64,000 nucleotides of DNA from Pseudomonadaceae bacterium (GCA_024743175.1 JANSXA010000001.1:186001-250000), one strand, 5' to 3'. Shown: positions 9,932 through 19,691, counted from the stretch's first letter. Notes: generated from the sequence alone by a model not told the origin. Numbers and translations are program-made.

Positions 9932-10843
9932 CTATTCATGGCCCTTGTTGATGACACCGTGCGGGACATGCCCGGTGGCCACAACATCTGCGGCGCGTTC
10001 GCAGTGGGCGGATTGATCGTCAAAGAAAATGTCGGCTTCAAAAGCCTGCAGGAACTGGGTTTTGTCCATGCCGCCTAGAAACAGCGACTCGTCCAGACGA
10101 ATGTCCCAGTCTCGCAGGGTTCTGATAACGCGTTCATGGGCCGGTGCGCTGCGGGCTGTGACCAGCGCTGTGCGGATCGGATTAGCCCCTTCAGGAAATT
10201 CCTTCTGTAACTCGTGCAGTGCAGACAGAAAAGCTTTGAAGGGTCCGCCACCCAGGGGTTCCTGGGCCTGGCTGTGTTCGGATGCGCTGAATGCCGCGAG
10301 GCCGTCACTCTGGTAAATCTGTTCTGCTTCATCCGAGAACAGTACTGAATCGCCGTCAAAGGCCAGCTTCAGTTCCGAGCCTGCGCGGTTTGAGTTATGC
10401 CCGCGATAGCGTCCCATAAGCTGCGCTGCGGCCACATTCTGCTCCAGCGCCTGGCGAACATCTTCAGCATAAGTGGACAGGAACAAATCGCACTTGAACG
10501 CATTGATGTATCGATAAGGTGATTGTCCACCGCAGAAAGCAGCGCGTGTGATGCTCAGATCGTAGGCTCGAATTGAATTGAAAACGCGTAGGCCGGTATC
10601 CGCCGAGTTGCGCGAAAGGAGGATGATTTCAACTCTTGGTTCTTCAAGTAACTTATTGATATTAAGTAATTTTTCAACCAGGTAGTAACCGTCTCCGCGC
10701 TCCAGAATGGCATCTTCCTGGGCGATCTGATACCGACGGTAGGCTTCCAGGCCCTGTTCAACATAGATGTCGTTGGATTCTGTCAGATCGAACAATGCGG
10801 TTGAAGAAATGGCAACCGTCAGGGGTTTGCCTGTTGCAGTCAT
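9932..10843 (-). CDS. 5'-nucleotidase (PF06189-type)
   Basis: The protein has 303 residues and resembles cytosolic 5'-nucleotidase I-type proteins, which dephosphorylate nucleoside monophosphates. Recognisable segments are the N-terminal AISSTALFDL, IILLSRNSADTGLRVFNS, and the acidic LAFDGDSVLFSDEAE near residue 160 that carries the probable nucleophile region. VTARSAPAHERVIRTLR and DIFFDDQSAHC follow. Its ATG overlaps the stop of the upstream YdcH-like gene (ATGA), so they are coupled. The substrate range cannot be read from sequence. Confidence 0.85.
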   Translation of the reverse strand: MTATGKPLTVAISSTALFDLTESNDIYVEQGLEAYRRYQIAQEDAILERGDGYYLVEKLLNINKLLEEPRVEIILLSRNSADTGLRVFNSIRAYDLSITRAAFCGGQSPYRYINAFKCDLFLSTYAEDVRQALEQNVAAAQLMGRYRGHNSNRAGSELKLAFDGDSVLFSDEAEQIYQSDGLAAFSASEHSQAQEPLGGGPFKAFLSALHELQKEFPEGANPIRTALVTARSAPAHERVIRTLRDWDIRLDESLFLGGMDKTQFLQAFEADIFFDDQSAHCERAADVVATGHVPHGVINKGHE

Positions 10844-11037
10844 GCGTCGAGGTCCGGTATCAGTTCGCTTTCCAGTTTACTGATCATATCTTTAAGTTTC
10901 AGCTTGCGTCGTTTTAATCGCGCGATGCGCAGCCCATCGTGGTGGTTACCCTCAATCAGGTGGTCGATGACAACGTCCAAGTCGCGGTGTTCAATACGAA
11001 GTTCGTCCAACCACCCCTGTAATTCAATCTGGTCCAC
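10840..11037 (-). CDS. YdcH-like (DUF465) small coiled-coil protein
   Basis: This 65-residue, strongly charged helical protein has the DUF465 core EHRDLDVVIDHL...RIARLKRRKLKLKDMISKLE, in which a basic segment ends a predicted coiled coil. Members are widespread in proteobacteria and their role is unknown. Its stop overlaps the start of the nucleotidase gene by four bases (ATGA). Confidence 0.8.
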   Translation of the reverse strand: MDQIELQGWLDELRIEHRDLDVVIDHLIEGNHHDGLRIARLKRRKLKLKDMISKLESELIPDLDA

Positions 11038-11099
11038 GTCAGGTTGTTAGTGCCATTTGAAAACCGTGGCATGATACGTTCTTCTACTGTTGGTGTATT

Positions 11100-11399
11100 G
11101 TGCTTTTGAAAATCTTACTGTTCGCTGGGCTTGTGCTTGCGCTGCTTCTCGGTGTTGCCTATCTGAATCGCGGCCGTCGGCAGAGCAATCGAACCAGCAG
11201 GCCCCCTTCACATACTCTGATGGACAGGCAGCAGGCTCGCGGCGTGCTGGGTCTGGAAGAAGGGCCGCTGACCGAAGAAGATGTCATCAGCGCCCATCGA
11301 CGTCTGATGCAGCGTGTGCACCCTGATAAAGGCGGATCCTCTGTGCTTGCGCAGCAGTTAAACGAGGCAAAGCGCGTCCTGCTGCAGGAATTGAACTGA
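11100..11399 (+). CDS. Membrane-anchored J-domain protein
   Basis: This 99-residue protein has one N-terminal transmembrane helix (about residues 2-20). A C-terminal J-like domain contains the HPD signature (RVHPDKGGSS, near residue 75), which stimulates DnaK-type ATPases. The layout of a single membrane helix plus a truncated J domain resembles TIM14/Pam18-like bacterial proteins. The start is GTG at 11100; an in-frame stop at 11058 and the absence of an upstream ATG limit alternatives to TTG at 11106. The partner chaperone and client are unknown. Confidence 0.82.
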   Translation: MLLKILLFAGLVLALLLGVAYLNRGRRQSNRTSRPPSHTLMDRQQARGVLGLEEGPLTEEDVISAHRRLMQRVHPDKGGSSVLAQQLNEAKRVLLQELN

Positions 11400-11463
11400 A
11401 CGACGCTTGCAGATTGCGGCACACTTCACGCATTTGCAGCGGCTTTGTCATTAATCTGGCAGC

Positions 11464-11841
11464 ATGCCTTATTTTGCGCTAGCAGAACGTCGTTTGAAAA
11501 CCCGTTACCCTACGGATGGTCTGGTCGTCAGCGTGCGTAAGAAAGGCGGGCTGTTGCACCTTAAGGGGCTGGCTACCGACTTTAATCGTCATGGTATAGC
11601 ACTTCTTCTGAATCAGGCCCTGGGCAAAGACTCGAAGGTGTTCATCTCGCTGGGTTTAGGTGAAATCCAGATTCACAACGTCGTAGGTATCGTACATAAC
11701 TGCGTCGCCCTCAAAGACGGTTACCGGTGTGGTATTCAGTTCAGAACAGCATCTAACCAGCAGACGGAACAGACCCAGACAAATCAGTGTTTACAGAAAT
11801 TGGAAGAGCAGTTTATCGCGGCAGCGTCCGCCGCATCCTGA
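11464..11841 (+). CDS. PilZ-domain protein
   Basis: This 125-residue protein matches the PilZ fold, which commonly binds cyclic di-GMP. The N-terminal arginine motif appears as ERRLKTRYP (R-x-x-x-R), and the second motif as DFNRHGIAL, a D-x-N-x-x-G variant of the usual (D/N)-x-S-x-x-G. RCGIQF near residue 92 is a conserved strand. The Ser-to-Asn change in motif 2 is tolerated in some binders. Function is inferred from the domain only. Confidence 0.75.
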   Translation: MPYFALAERRLKTRYPTDGLVVSVRKKGGLLHLKGLATDFNRHGIALLLNQALGKDSKVFISLGLGEIQIHNVVGIVHNCVALKDGYRCGIQFRTASNQQTEQTQTNQCLQKLEEQFIAAASAAS

Positions 11842-11853
11842 GGCTGTCTGCGC

Positions 11854-12249
11854 TCAGGCGTTGATCAGGCTTTCAGCTTCACTTTCGAGGCTGACCAGTC
11901 GTTTCACCCAGTTATCCAGAAGAAGGAATTCGTCATCGGGAATACCGAAGGTGCTGCTGATCTCTTTGAGCAGACATTCTTCTTCTATTTCAAAGGCGCC
12001 GTCAGCGTAGCTGAGTTTGAGCAGGTTCAGAAGTGCAACCACCCGCACTGGACGTGTGGTGAACACCTGTGAGATGCCGTCGAGTTCCAGGTAGTCCAGT
12101 TCGTATCCTGCATCAACACCCATCTCACGTCGCAGCTGTTCCAGCATGCCTTCTTCGTTCGGGTCCAGCAGGCCGTCAGAGACCACAACATTATGCGCAA
12201 GCCCCAGCAGGGCAATGCGCTGGGCCTCGCTCAATGTGGATAACCACAT
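11854..12249 (-). CDS. TerB-like helical protein
   Basis: The protein has 131 residues and is all-helical by composition. It has the pattern seen in TerB-family domains: an acidic N-terminal segment VVVSDGLLDPNEEGMLEQLRRE, and a second repeat LSYADGAFEIEEECLLKEI, each with an Asp-Gly turn followed by acidic residues. TerB proteins can bind metal ions and are linked to stress or envelope processes. No specific role can be assigned. It is convergent with the PilZ gene (12-bp gap). Confidence 0.6.
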   Translation of the reverse strand: MWLSTLSEAQRIALLGLAHNVVVSDGLLDPNEEGMLEQLRREMGVDAGYELDYLELDGISQVFTTRPVRVVALLNLLKLSYADGAFEIEEECLLKEISSTFGIPDDEFLLLDNWVKRLVSLESEAESLINA

Positions 12250-12253
12250 CAGC

Positions 12254-12385
12254 CTAGCCTTGTATTAAACCAGCGATGCTGACGCCAAGGCTGGCAATCA
12301 TGACCAGAACACAAAGCCAGCCGAAACCCAGCATGCCTTTCATGACAATGTTCTGGTCAAAAAAATCTTCTATCAGGTGCCACAT
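12254..12385 (-). CDS. Predicted 43-residue single-span membrane protein
   Basis: A short frame runs from ATG at 12385 to TAG at 12254. It is preceded by a purine-rich AAGGAAAAGAGAACC, consistent with ribosome binding. The peptide starts MWHLIEDFFDQN and then has a hydrophobic helix (MLGFGWLCVLVMIASLGVSIAG). It lies between rimO and the TerB-like gene on the same strand, four bases before the latter's ATG. I do not recognise the family. Confidence 0.55.
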   Translation of the reverse strand: MWHLIEDFFDQNIVMKGMLGFGWLCVLVMIASLGVSIAGLIQG

Positions 12386-12495
12386 AACGGTTCTCTTTTC
12401 CTTGCTGGGGTGGTTGTTTGATTGATCCCAAGGAGCCTATTTTAGCGCGGACTGCCAGCAACAGGTAGCACAACAACACATTTTGTCAGACCGGG

Positions 12496-13845
12496 CTAAT
12501 TGATCTGGATAGGCTGTCCCACCCAGTGTCCATATAAATCATGGTCATCGTGAGCGTCTATTTTCACTTGTGCAAATTCACCCGCATGTAGAGCTGCTGC
12601 GCCAGAGATGTGCACTGTGCCGTCGATTTCCGGCGCGTCGTATTTTGAGCGACCGATGGCAATGCCTTCACTGTTCTGTCCACCATCATCGACGATTACC
12701 GCAAGGGTCTGTCCGATGTGGCGATCCAGGCGTGCGGCAGAAACAGTCGCCTGCAGTTCATACACCATTTCCTGTCGATCCAGTTTGTCACCTTCATCGA
12801 CGGGATCTTCAAGCGCATTAGCACGAGCACCTGCAACGCTGGAATAGGTGAAACAGCCAACGCGATCAAGCTGTGCCTCCTCAAGAAAGTCCAGCAACAG
12901 ACCAACATCGTCCGCAGTCTCGCCGGGAAAGCCGACAATGAACGTGCTGCGGATGGCCAGTTCAGGGCAGATTTCCCGCCATCGATTGATACGCTCCAGT
13001 GCTTTTTCTGCCGCTGCCGGTCGGCGCATGGCTTTAAGTATTTTAGGTGATGCATGCTGCAGAGGAATGTCCAGGTAAGGCAGGATTTTCCCTTCAGCCA
13101 TCAGAGGAATGAGGTGATCTACGCTGGGGTAAGGATAAACGTAGTGCAGGCGAACCCAGGGTGCGATATCACCCAGGGCGGTGCACAACACGTCCAGTTT
13201 TGCCTGTAGCTGTTCGCCTTCAAAGTCTGCGCTGGCATATTTCAAATCAACGCCATACGCACTCAGGTCCTGAGCTACCACCAGCAATTCCCGGGTACCC
13301 TGCTCGACCAGCGCACTGGCCTCCTGTAGAACGCTGTCGATAGGTCGTGAACGCAGCTTACCGCGCATGTCAGGAATGATGCAGAAACTGCAGGTATGGT
13401 TACAGCCTTCAGAGATTTTCAGATAAGCATAGTGTGCTGGGGTTAACCTTTCGCGCACTTCCCGGGGGGATGGCTTTGCCTGTCGTCGGGCAGGCACAAA
13501 ATGTTCCACGGCAGCAACAACGGGTGCGACGTCGGCTGGTCCGCTGACAAACTTCAGTTGTGGAAATCGCCCCAGCAGCTCCTCACGCTGGGCGCCAAGA
13601 CAGCCGGTTACAATCACTTCGCGCTGTTCTGCCAGCGCCTGTTCGATGGTGGCAAAGCTTTCTGCTTTTGCGGTATCGATAAAACCACAGGTATTAACGA
13701 CGGTGACTTCTGAGGTTTCTTCCGCTGCGACAATATCGCAACCGTTGTCCATGAGCTCTGTGATGATCTGTTCGGAGTCCACCAGCGCTTTGGGGCAGCC
13801 GAGGCTGACAAAACTGACGCGCCGTTTGTTCAACGTTTCTTTCAC
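12496..13845 (-). CDS. rimO: RimO, ribosomal protein S12 methylthiotransferase
   Basis: RimO is a radical-SAM enzyme that adds a methylthio group to an aspartate of ribosomal protein S12. The N-terminal UPF0004 domain holds SLGCPKALVDSE and NTCGFID. The radical-SAM cluster motif is CNHTCSFC near residue 148. A C-terminal TRAM domain ends the protein, which at 449 residues is normal. The start is GTG at 13845. The GCPKALVDSE variant distinguishes RimO from MiaB. Confidence 0.96.
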   Translation of the reverse strand: MKETLNKRRVSFVSLGCPKALVDSEQIITELMDNGCDIVAAEETSEVTVVNTCGFIDTAKAESFATIEQALAEQREVIVTGCLGAQREELLGRFPQLKFVSGPADVAPVVAAVEHFVPARRQAKPSPREVRERLTPAHYAYLKISEGCNHTCSFCIIPDMRGKLRSRPIDSVLQEASALVEQGTRELLVVAQDLSAYGVDLKYASADFEGEQLQAKLDVLCTALGDIAPWVRLHYVYPYPSVDHLIPLMAEGKILPYLDIPLQHASPKILKAMRRPAAAEKALERINRWREICPELAIRSTFIVGFPGETADDVGLLLDFLEEAQLDRVGCFTYSSVAGARANALEDPVDEGDKLDRQEMVYELQATVSAARLDRHIGQTLAVIVDDGGQNSEGIAIGRSKYDAPEIDGTVHISGAAALHAGEFAQVKIDAHDDHDLYGHWVGQPIQIN

Positions 13846-13896
13846 AGGTGAAGCTCTTTTTCAGGTGTCCGGGGCGCGCGAGTTTAGCTCAGCACG

Positions 13897-16485
13897 GTGG
13901 AGTTAGGCTACAATCCCTCGGTGTCGCATTCTTTTGTCCATATCTCACCCACGCTAGCAGAACTGGCGGCGCGTCATACTGTTATTACACCCAATGAACG
14001 GCTGGCTCGTGAATTCAAGCTGGCGTTTGATCAGTATCAGGTGCAACAGGGGCATCTCGCCTGGGTAGCGCTGAACTGTATGAGTCTGCAGCGCTTTCTG
14101 CTGCAGCAGCTGGAGCGTCATGCGGATCAAACTGATGGCAGACTACCGAAGCTCTTGAGTTCGCATGCGCTGCGAGAAACTGCGTTTTTGAACGCAACCT
14201 CTCCCAGTCTGAATCAAGTCGATGCGTTCTGTAGTGCCTGGCAGCTCATTCATCGCTACGATATTGATCTGCACAACCCAGCGTTTGCCACCGAGCACGG
14301 AGAACTGTTCCGGAAATGGTTCCAGGAAGTAAAACAGGTCTTACCCGAAACTGACGTGCTGCCGGAAGCGCTGGGTGACTATCTTATTGCAGAGGGCGTG
14401 TTACCCCTCAACCCCTTGTTACTCCTGGATTTCGAACAGTTGACGGCGGTTGAACGTCGATACTTCGATTTTGTAGCTGCGCAGCTCGTCGTGCGGGTGT
14501 GTAGCAGCGGTGTTGAGGCAACCCGGACCTGGCCCGTCACATCCCTGACTGCACAGCAGGTATCCGGTCCGCAGGCACTTGTCGGTTGTACGCCGGAAGT
14601 AGCCAGATACGATAATCTGAACAACGAGCTTGAGGCTGCAGCAAGCTGGGCGCGTTCCATCAAAACAACGTCCCCCACAGCTACGGTCGGAATCGTAGTC
14701 CCCAACCTCGCGCAGAACTATGCTCGAGTTCAACGCCAGGTGGCAGCCATCCTTGATCCTGCGCAGGGCAGTCTGACGCAGACATTTGATCTGTCAGCAG
14801 GTCTGGCGTTATCCGACCAACCGCTGTGGCGCCATGCCAGTGTGTTGTTGAATGCCTGTGTAGAGGGATTTGATCCAGAGGTCTGCGCAGCGCTTGGAAA
14901 CTCGAACTTTTTTGATCTGTCTGCGCTGACGGAGTTATCCAACCACTGGCCCCGACATTGGCAGCTTACGGTTTCAGGCCAGGATGTTTTTCAGCGTCTG
15001 CTACCGGATGAAGACGTGAGCCTGGACGTGAATGGCGCGTATAGTTTTGCCGAGTGGATGGCAAGGTGCCGCGGCTTCCTCTCGGCGTGCGGCTGGCCGC
15101 AGTTGAATTCGCTTGGCTCGACCGGTTTTCAGGCCTACCAGAGCCTTGAAGAATCGTTTAATCAGTATGCGCTGGATAGCCTGAAGCAGACAATGACATT
15201 TACCCAGATGTTAACGCTGATTAATGCATCTCTCGGTTCAAAGGTATTTGCGCCGGAAAGACCACACGCGGATATTCTGGTTCTGGGTGAGCTGGAAACG
15301 ACGGGGTTGAGTTTTTCTCACCTGTGGGTCTGCGGTTTGGATGAAAACAGCTTTCCCGGGAAAAATGTTGCACACCCGTTTATTCCCCGAAGAGTCGCCC
15401 AGGCTGCGGGTGTGCCACGATCAAGTCAGGCTGACGAGTTGATTTTTGCACAACGCCGGTTGGATCACTGGCGCACCCACGCCGGTGAGCTGGTCCTGAG
15501 TTACAGTGCGCAGACGCAACAGCATGAACAACTGCCCAGCGCGCTCATTTCGAAGTTTCCGGCGATGTCCGCGCCGCCGACAATCAGACAGAACGTGGTT
15601 GAGCAGACGCCAGGTGCTGATAGCTGTGTGGAAAGTTTTATTGACGAACGCGGACCAGCAATTCCGCAGGGTGAAGTCAGAGGTGGCACGGGCCTTTTAC
15701 GTGCCCAGGCCACCTGCCCGTTTAAAGCATTTGCTCAGTATCAGCTGGGTTTATCTCAACCTGATGAGGTCAGCAGTTTCCCCGATGCTTTGACCCGTGG
15801 CAATCTTCTGCACGATACCCTGTTCGACCTGGTACGCCGGCACTCCACCCAGGATCAACTGGCTACCCTGGTGCCGGCTGATGTCCGGCGCGCCTGTCAA
15901 CAGACGTTAGAGCGTCATCCGCGTGAATTACCAGGCTTGTTTATCGAGCAGGAAATTGAGCGTCTGACGACACTCATTCTACGCTGGTTGAAGCTGGAAG
16001 CAGCGAGGGCGCCGTTTGCCGCGGTCTATCTGGAAGAATCTTTTGTGCTGGAGCTGCACAGTTACCAGTTTTCCATCCGCGTGGATCGCGTTGATCGGAT
16101 CGATGGCGGCCTTGTGGTGATTGATTATAAGACTGGCCAGGTAAATCTGAGTGGAATTACAAGTAGTCCAACACGGGATCCACAACTACCTGCCTACAGC
16201 CTGATAGATACAGAAATTGTTGGTGTATATTTTGCTGAAATCAGAGACAAAGCGCGTCTTCTTGGTGTCGCTGACGAGACCGGACGTATAGAAGGTGCCC
16301 AGTCTTCCAGAGCGTTACAGCAGGCTGACAGCTGGCTTGTACATCGACAGCGCTGGCAGGAAGACCTGAGTCAACTGGCTGAAGATTATGCTTCCGGCTA
16401 CGCCCGGGTTGATCCTGTCACCGGCGCTTGTCGATATTGTCATCTTGCAGATCTATGTCGTGTAGAAGATCAAGTTGAGTACTGA
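13897..16485 (+). CDS. AddB-like PD-(D/E)XK nuclease, DNA repair
   Basis: This 862-residue protein matches the 'probable DNA repair protein' family related to AddB. An inactivated helicase-like region fills most of the N-terminus. The C-terminal nuclease domain holds GNLLHDTLFDLVRR and VDRVDRIDGGLVVIDYKTG. A cysteine in RAQATCPFKAF before the nuclease, plus CRYCHLADLC at the very end, reproduces the four-Cys Fe-S cage of AddB nucleases. The start is uncertain: GTG at 13897 or GTG at 13921. It overlaps the next gene, an AddA-like helicase, by 11 bp. The pair probably resects double-strand breaks for RecA loading. Confidence 0.85.
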   Translation: MELGYNPSVSHSFVHISPTLAELAARHTVITPNERLAREFKLAFDQYQVQQGHLAWVALNCMSLQRFLLQQLERHADQTDGRLPKLLSSHALRETAFLNATSPSLNQVDAFCSAWQLIHRYDIDLHNPAFATEHGELFRKWFQEVKQVLPETDVLPEALGDYLIAEGVLPLNPLLLLDFEQLTAVERRYFDFVAAQLVVRVCSSGVEATRTWPVTSLTAQQVSGPQALVGCTPEVARYDNLNNELEAAASWARSIKTTSPTATVGIVVPNLAQNYARVQRQVAAILDPAQGSLTQTFDLSAGLALSDQPLWRHASVLLNACVEGFDPEVCAALGNSNFFDLSALTELSNHWPRHWQLTVSGQDVFQRLLPDEDVSLDVNGAYSFAEWMARCRGFLSACGWPQLNSLGSTGFQAYQSLEESFNQYALDSLKQTMTFTQMLTLINASLGSKVFAPERPHADILVLGELETTGLSFSHLWVCGLDENSFPGKNVAHPFIPRRVAQAAGVPRSSQADELIFAQRRLDHWRTHAGELVLSYSAQTQQHEQLPSALISKFPAMSAPPTIRQNVVEQTPGADSCVESFIDERGPAIPQGEVRGGTGLLRAQATCPFKAFAQYQLGLSQPDEVSSFPDALTRGNLLHDTLFDLVRRHSTQDQLATLVPADVRRACQQTLERHPRELPGLFIEQEIERLTTLILRWLKLEAARAPFAAVYLEESFVLELHSYQFSIRVDRVDRIDGGLVVIDYKTGQVNLSGITSSPTRDPQLPAYSLIDTEIVGVYFAEIRDKARLLGVADETGRIEGAQSSRALQQADSWLVHRQRWQEDLSQLAEDYASGYARVDPVTGACRYCHLADLCRVEDQVEY

Positions 16486-19400
16486 GCAGCGAGTCATTCC
16501 CGATGCAGACGTCCGCGAGCAGGTTCTGGCTCCGGAGCAATCCTTTATCGTGCAGGCGCCTGCAGGTTCCGGCAAAACCACCCTGCTTGCCTCGCGCTAT
16601 GTTGCACTGCTTACCCAGGTTGCCCGGCCGGAAGAGATTCTGGCCATCACCTTCACCAAAAAGGCAGCGGCAGAAATGCGCCATCGCGTATTGAAAATGT
16701 TGGCGGAAGACACACCTCAGGCTGCTGCTGTTAACGCCCGTGACCGGGAGCGTGGTTGGCAGATTTTCACCAATCCGAATGTGTTAAAAATTCAGACCAT
16801 TGACAGTTTTGCTCTGGATGTGGCGAGTCAGGTGCCGTCTCTTTCCCAGGCTGCCGGGCTGGCAATCACAGAACGTGCGCAGCCCAGTTATGCCGCTGCT
16901 GCCAGCCGGCTGTTTAATCGCCTCTACAGCGATGATCAGACAAATCCGTTGGTGGCCCGGTTCCTCGGGTTTCTGGACAACGACATCAATAGAGCCATAC
17001 GATTGCTCAGTTTCATGTTGGCGCGACGTGATCAATGGCTTGCCCCAGTCCGGGCTGTGGCTACTGCGCAGGGACAAACCCAGATTGCTGAACTGGTTGC
17101 TCAGGCAATACAGGATATCCGTCAGTCGCTTTCGGAGCAGCTTGATGCAGCGCTTACTGCCGAGGATGCAGCTATGCTGCAGCAGCTTGCAGATGTCTGG
17201 GGTCTGGAGAACGTCTGGGACGCGCTGTTCCCCAGATTGCTGACCGCTAAAGATGAACTGCGTAAGCGGTTGACGGTGAAAGAAGGTATTACAGATGCGC
17301 AGCTGAAAAAGACCAGCAAAATCTGGCTGCAGGAGCTGGATCTTCGCGGCCTGGGTCCGTTAATCGTCGCCTATACCAAGTTACCAGAAGCTTTTGATCC
17401 CTCAGACATCACCCCAGCTGAGCAGACGATGTTAACCAACCTGCACCTCTGCTGCGTTGGCGTATCTCTGGCGGTGTTTGAGTTGGAACAGGTTTTCCGG
17501 GATGCCACTCAGATTGATTTCACCGGTATTCTGCTCGCTGCAAAGGCTGCGTTACGGCATGAACAGGGACCGACAGACCTGGCTCTGTATCTGGACTATC
17601 AGATTTGCCATCTCCTGGTAGATGAATACCAGGACACGTCTCGAGCGCAGTTCGAGTTTTTTTCCATGCTGATTGAAGGCTGGCAGAACGGTGATGGAAA
17701 AACCTTTTTTGCCGTTGGCGACCCGATGCAGTCTATTTACAGATTCAGGGATGCTGACGTTTCAATTTTCAATGAAAGCATTGAGGTCGGCGTTGCAGAA
17801 ACCAGGCTGATACATCGCCAGTTGAAGGCTAACTTTCGTTCTGCGCCAGCTGTTGTTGCCTGGTGTAACGAACTGTTCAGTAACGTGTTTGCCGGAGGGC
17901 GCACTGCATCACTGGGCGAGGTTCCTTTCAGTCCGGCAGTTGCGATGCTGGATCATGTAGAGGTTCAACCGCTGGAACCGATTGTCAGTCTCGTTTTTGC
18001 AGATGTGCAGGCTGAAACACACTACCTGCTCAAGGCGATACACGCACGGCTGGAGCATGATCCTGAGGGTTCGATAGCCATTTTATGCCGGGCGAGAAAT
18101 CACGTGGTGCCCCTGCTCAAACAGCTGGCAGACGCGGGTGTATCTGTGCAGGCAAATGATATGGACCTGCTGTCAAAGCGAGGTGTTGTCAGAGATCTGA
18201 TGAACCTGCACCAGATTCTGTTCAACTCTGCGCAGCCGCTGGCCTGGTACGCGGTGTTGCGCAGCCCCATGTTTGGTTTAACCCTGGAGCAACTTGCCCT
18301 GCTCGATGCAAAACTGGATGTGCTCACCCAGCTTGAGACACTGGTCGAAAATATACCCAGCATTGAGCGACTACTGGCAGCGCTTGCCTGGGCCGGGCAA
18401 CGTAAGTACGAAGTACCTCTGCGCGAGTTGCTGGAGGGGTTCTGGTTACGCTGCGGTGGCATGGTTGCCTATGCGCATGCCGAGCTGGAAGATGCAGCGG
18501 CCTGGTTTGATCTGATTGATGACCTTGGCATGGCTGCTTATGACAACAAGCTGCTGGAGGCGGCGTTAGGCGCTCTGTTTGCAGCCTCCGATCAGGACGC
18601 GCAGGTGCAGGTGATGACAATTCATCGAGCCAAAGGTCTTGAATTTGATCATGTCCTGCTACCCTATCTGGATAGCCGAACCCGTGCTGATGATCCACAG
18701 CTGCTTTTGTGGCGTGCGGGTGCGCAAGGGTTACTCATGGGCGTTAACGGCGATCCAGTCCATGACTGGCTTAAATTTGAAGAGCGTGCGCGTGCCGCCA
18801 ATGAAGAAAAGCGGATGTTGTACGTGGCCTGCACGCGGGCAGTGAAATCCCTGGTCACAACATTCACCTGTGAAGAAGGCAAAAATCCCGCGGGGCTGGC
18901 GCGATGGGTGGCACCTTATGCAACGCGCCGGGAACTATCAGACAATCAGCAGCCACAAACGCTGGACAAATCTGCGCAAGCCGATCCAGATGTGTGTGTG
19001 ACGCTACCGGACCGGAAGTTGCAGCGTCTATTGCCTGAGTATCGCTGGCAGGCGCCAATGACGGATGAACAAACCCCAACCTTGTCTGCTATCGAAGTGA
19101 TGGGCTCTGCAGAAGAGACGCCTGCGACGTCGGACCCGATCAGTGAGCGTTATGAAGTCATGCTTGGATTGCTGATTCACCGCGCCCTGCAATGGCTGGC
19201 GCAGTTCAGTCCGCCTGGTCAGGTATACACCGCAGAGAACGCATTGAACTCTGCTGAGTTGACGCAAAGATTGCGGCGCTGGTTGCCGTCTTTAAAAGCG
19301 CCAGCGAGTCTGCACAATGCATTGATTGAAGAAGCTCTCATGCAGATCACCAATACCCTGCAGGACGAGTCCGGCCGCTGGATTCTGTATCCACATGACG

Positions 19401-19687
19401 ATGCACATAATGAATGGTCGTTGTCCGGCATCGTGAATAACCAGTTGGTCAGCGCGGTACTGGATCGAACCTTCGTTCACAAAGACGAACGCTGGGTTAT
19501 CGATTACAAAACAGGCGCCCCCAGGCAGGGTGAGGCCGTTGATGTCTTCGTCAACGTAGAAACTAATCGTTATCGTCAACAGCTCAAACGCTACAAGACA
19601 CTGTTATCTGCACTGCAGCCTTTAACGGTTCGCACGGCCTTATACTTTACCGCCCTGTCTCGATTCGAAGAAATCCAGATTGATTAA
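16475..19687 (+). CDS. AddA/UvrD-family helicase-nuclease
   Basis: This 1070-residue superfamily 1A helicase has Walker A in QAPAGSGKTTLLASRY (about residues 28-43) and the TFTKKAAAEMRHR motif Ia. Walker B is LLVDEYQDTSRAQFEFF, and motif III reads VGDPMQSIYRFRDADV. Motifs V and VI are TIHRAKGLEFDHVLLP and RMLYVACTRA. The C-terminus carries its own nuclease motif, WVIDYKTGAP, so it is AddA-like and not a plain UvrD. Translation starts at TTG 16475 inside the preceding gene, arguing for coupling. No recBCD is seen in the window. Confidence 0.88.
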   Translation: MSTEQRVIPDADVREQVLAPEQSFIVQAPAGSGKTTLLASRYVALLTQVARPEEILAITFTKKAAAEMRHRVLKMLAEDTPQAAAVNARDRERGWQIFTNPNVLKIQTIDSFALDVASQVPSLSQAAGLAITERAQPSYAAAASRLFNRLYSDDQTNPLVARFLGFLDNDINRAIRLLSFMLARRDQWLAPVRAVATAQGQTQIAELVAQAIQDIRQSLSEQLDAALTAEDAAMLQQLADVWGLENVWDALFPRLLTAKDELRKRLTVKEGITDAQLKKTSKIWLQELDLRGLGPLIVAYTKLPEAFDPSDITPAEQTMLTNLHLCCVGVSLAVFELEQVFRDATQIDFTGILLAAKAALRHEQGPTDLALYLDYQICHLLVDEYQDTSRAQFEFFSMLIEGWQNGDGKTFFAVGDPMQSIYRFRDADVSIFNESIEVGVAETRLIHRQLKANFRSAPAVVAWCNELFSNVFAGGRTASLGEVPFSPAVAMLDHVEVQPLEPIVSLVFADVQAETHYLLKAIHARLEHDPEGSIAILCRARNHVVPLLKQLADAGVSVQANDMDLLSKRGVVRDLMNLHQILFNSAQPLAWYAVLRSPMFGLTLEQLALLDAKLDVLTQLETLVENIPSIERLLAALAWAGQRKYEVPLRELLEGFWLRCGGMVAYAHAELEDAAAWFDLIDDLGMAAYDNKLLEAALGALFAASDQDAQVQVMTIHRAKGLEFDHVLLPYLDSRTRADDPQLLLWRAGAQGLLMGVNGDPVHDWLKFEERARAANEEKRMLYVACTRAVKSLVTTFTCEEGKNPAGLARWVAPYATRRELSDNQQPQTLDKSAQADPDVCVTLPDRKLQRLLPEYRWQAPMTDEQTPTLSAIEVMGSAEETPATSDPISERYEVMLGLLIHRALQWLAQFSPPGQVYTAENALNSAELTQRLRRWLPSLKAPASLHNALIEEALMQITNTLQDESGRWILYPHDDAHNEWSLSGIVNNQLVSAVLDRTFVHKDERWVIDYKTGAPRQGEAVDVFVNVETNRYRQQLKRYKTLLSALQPLTVRTALYFTALSRFEEIQID

Positions 19688-19691
19688 GTCG

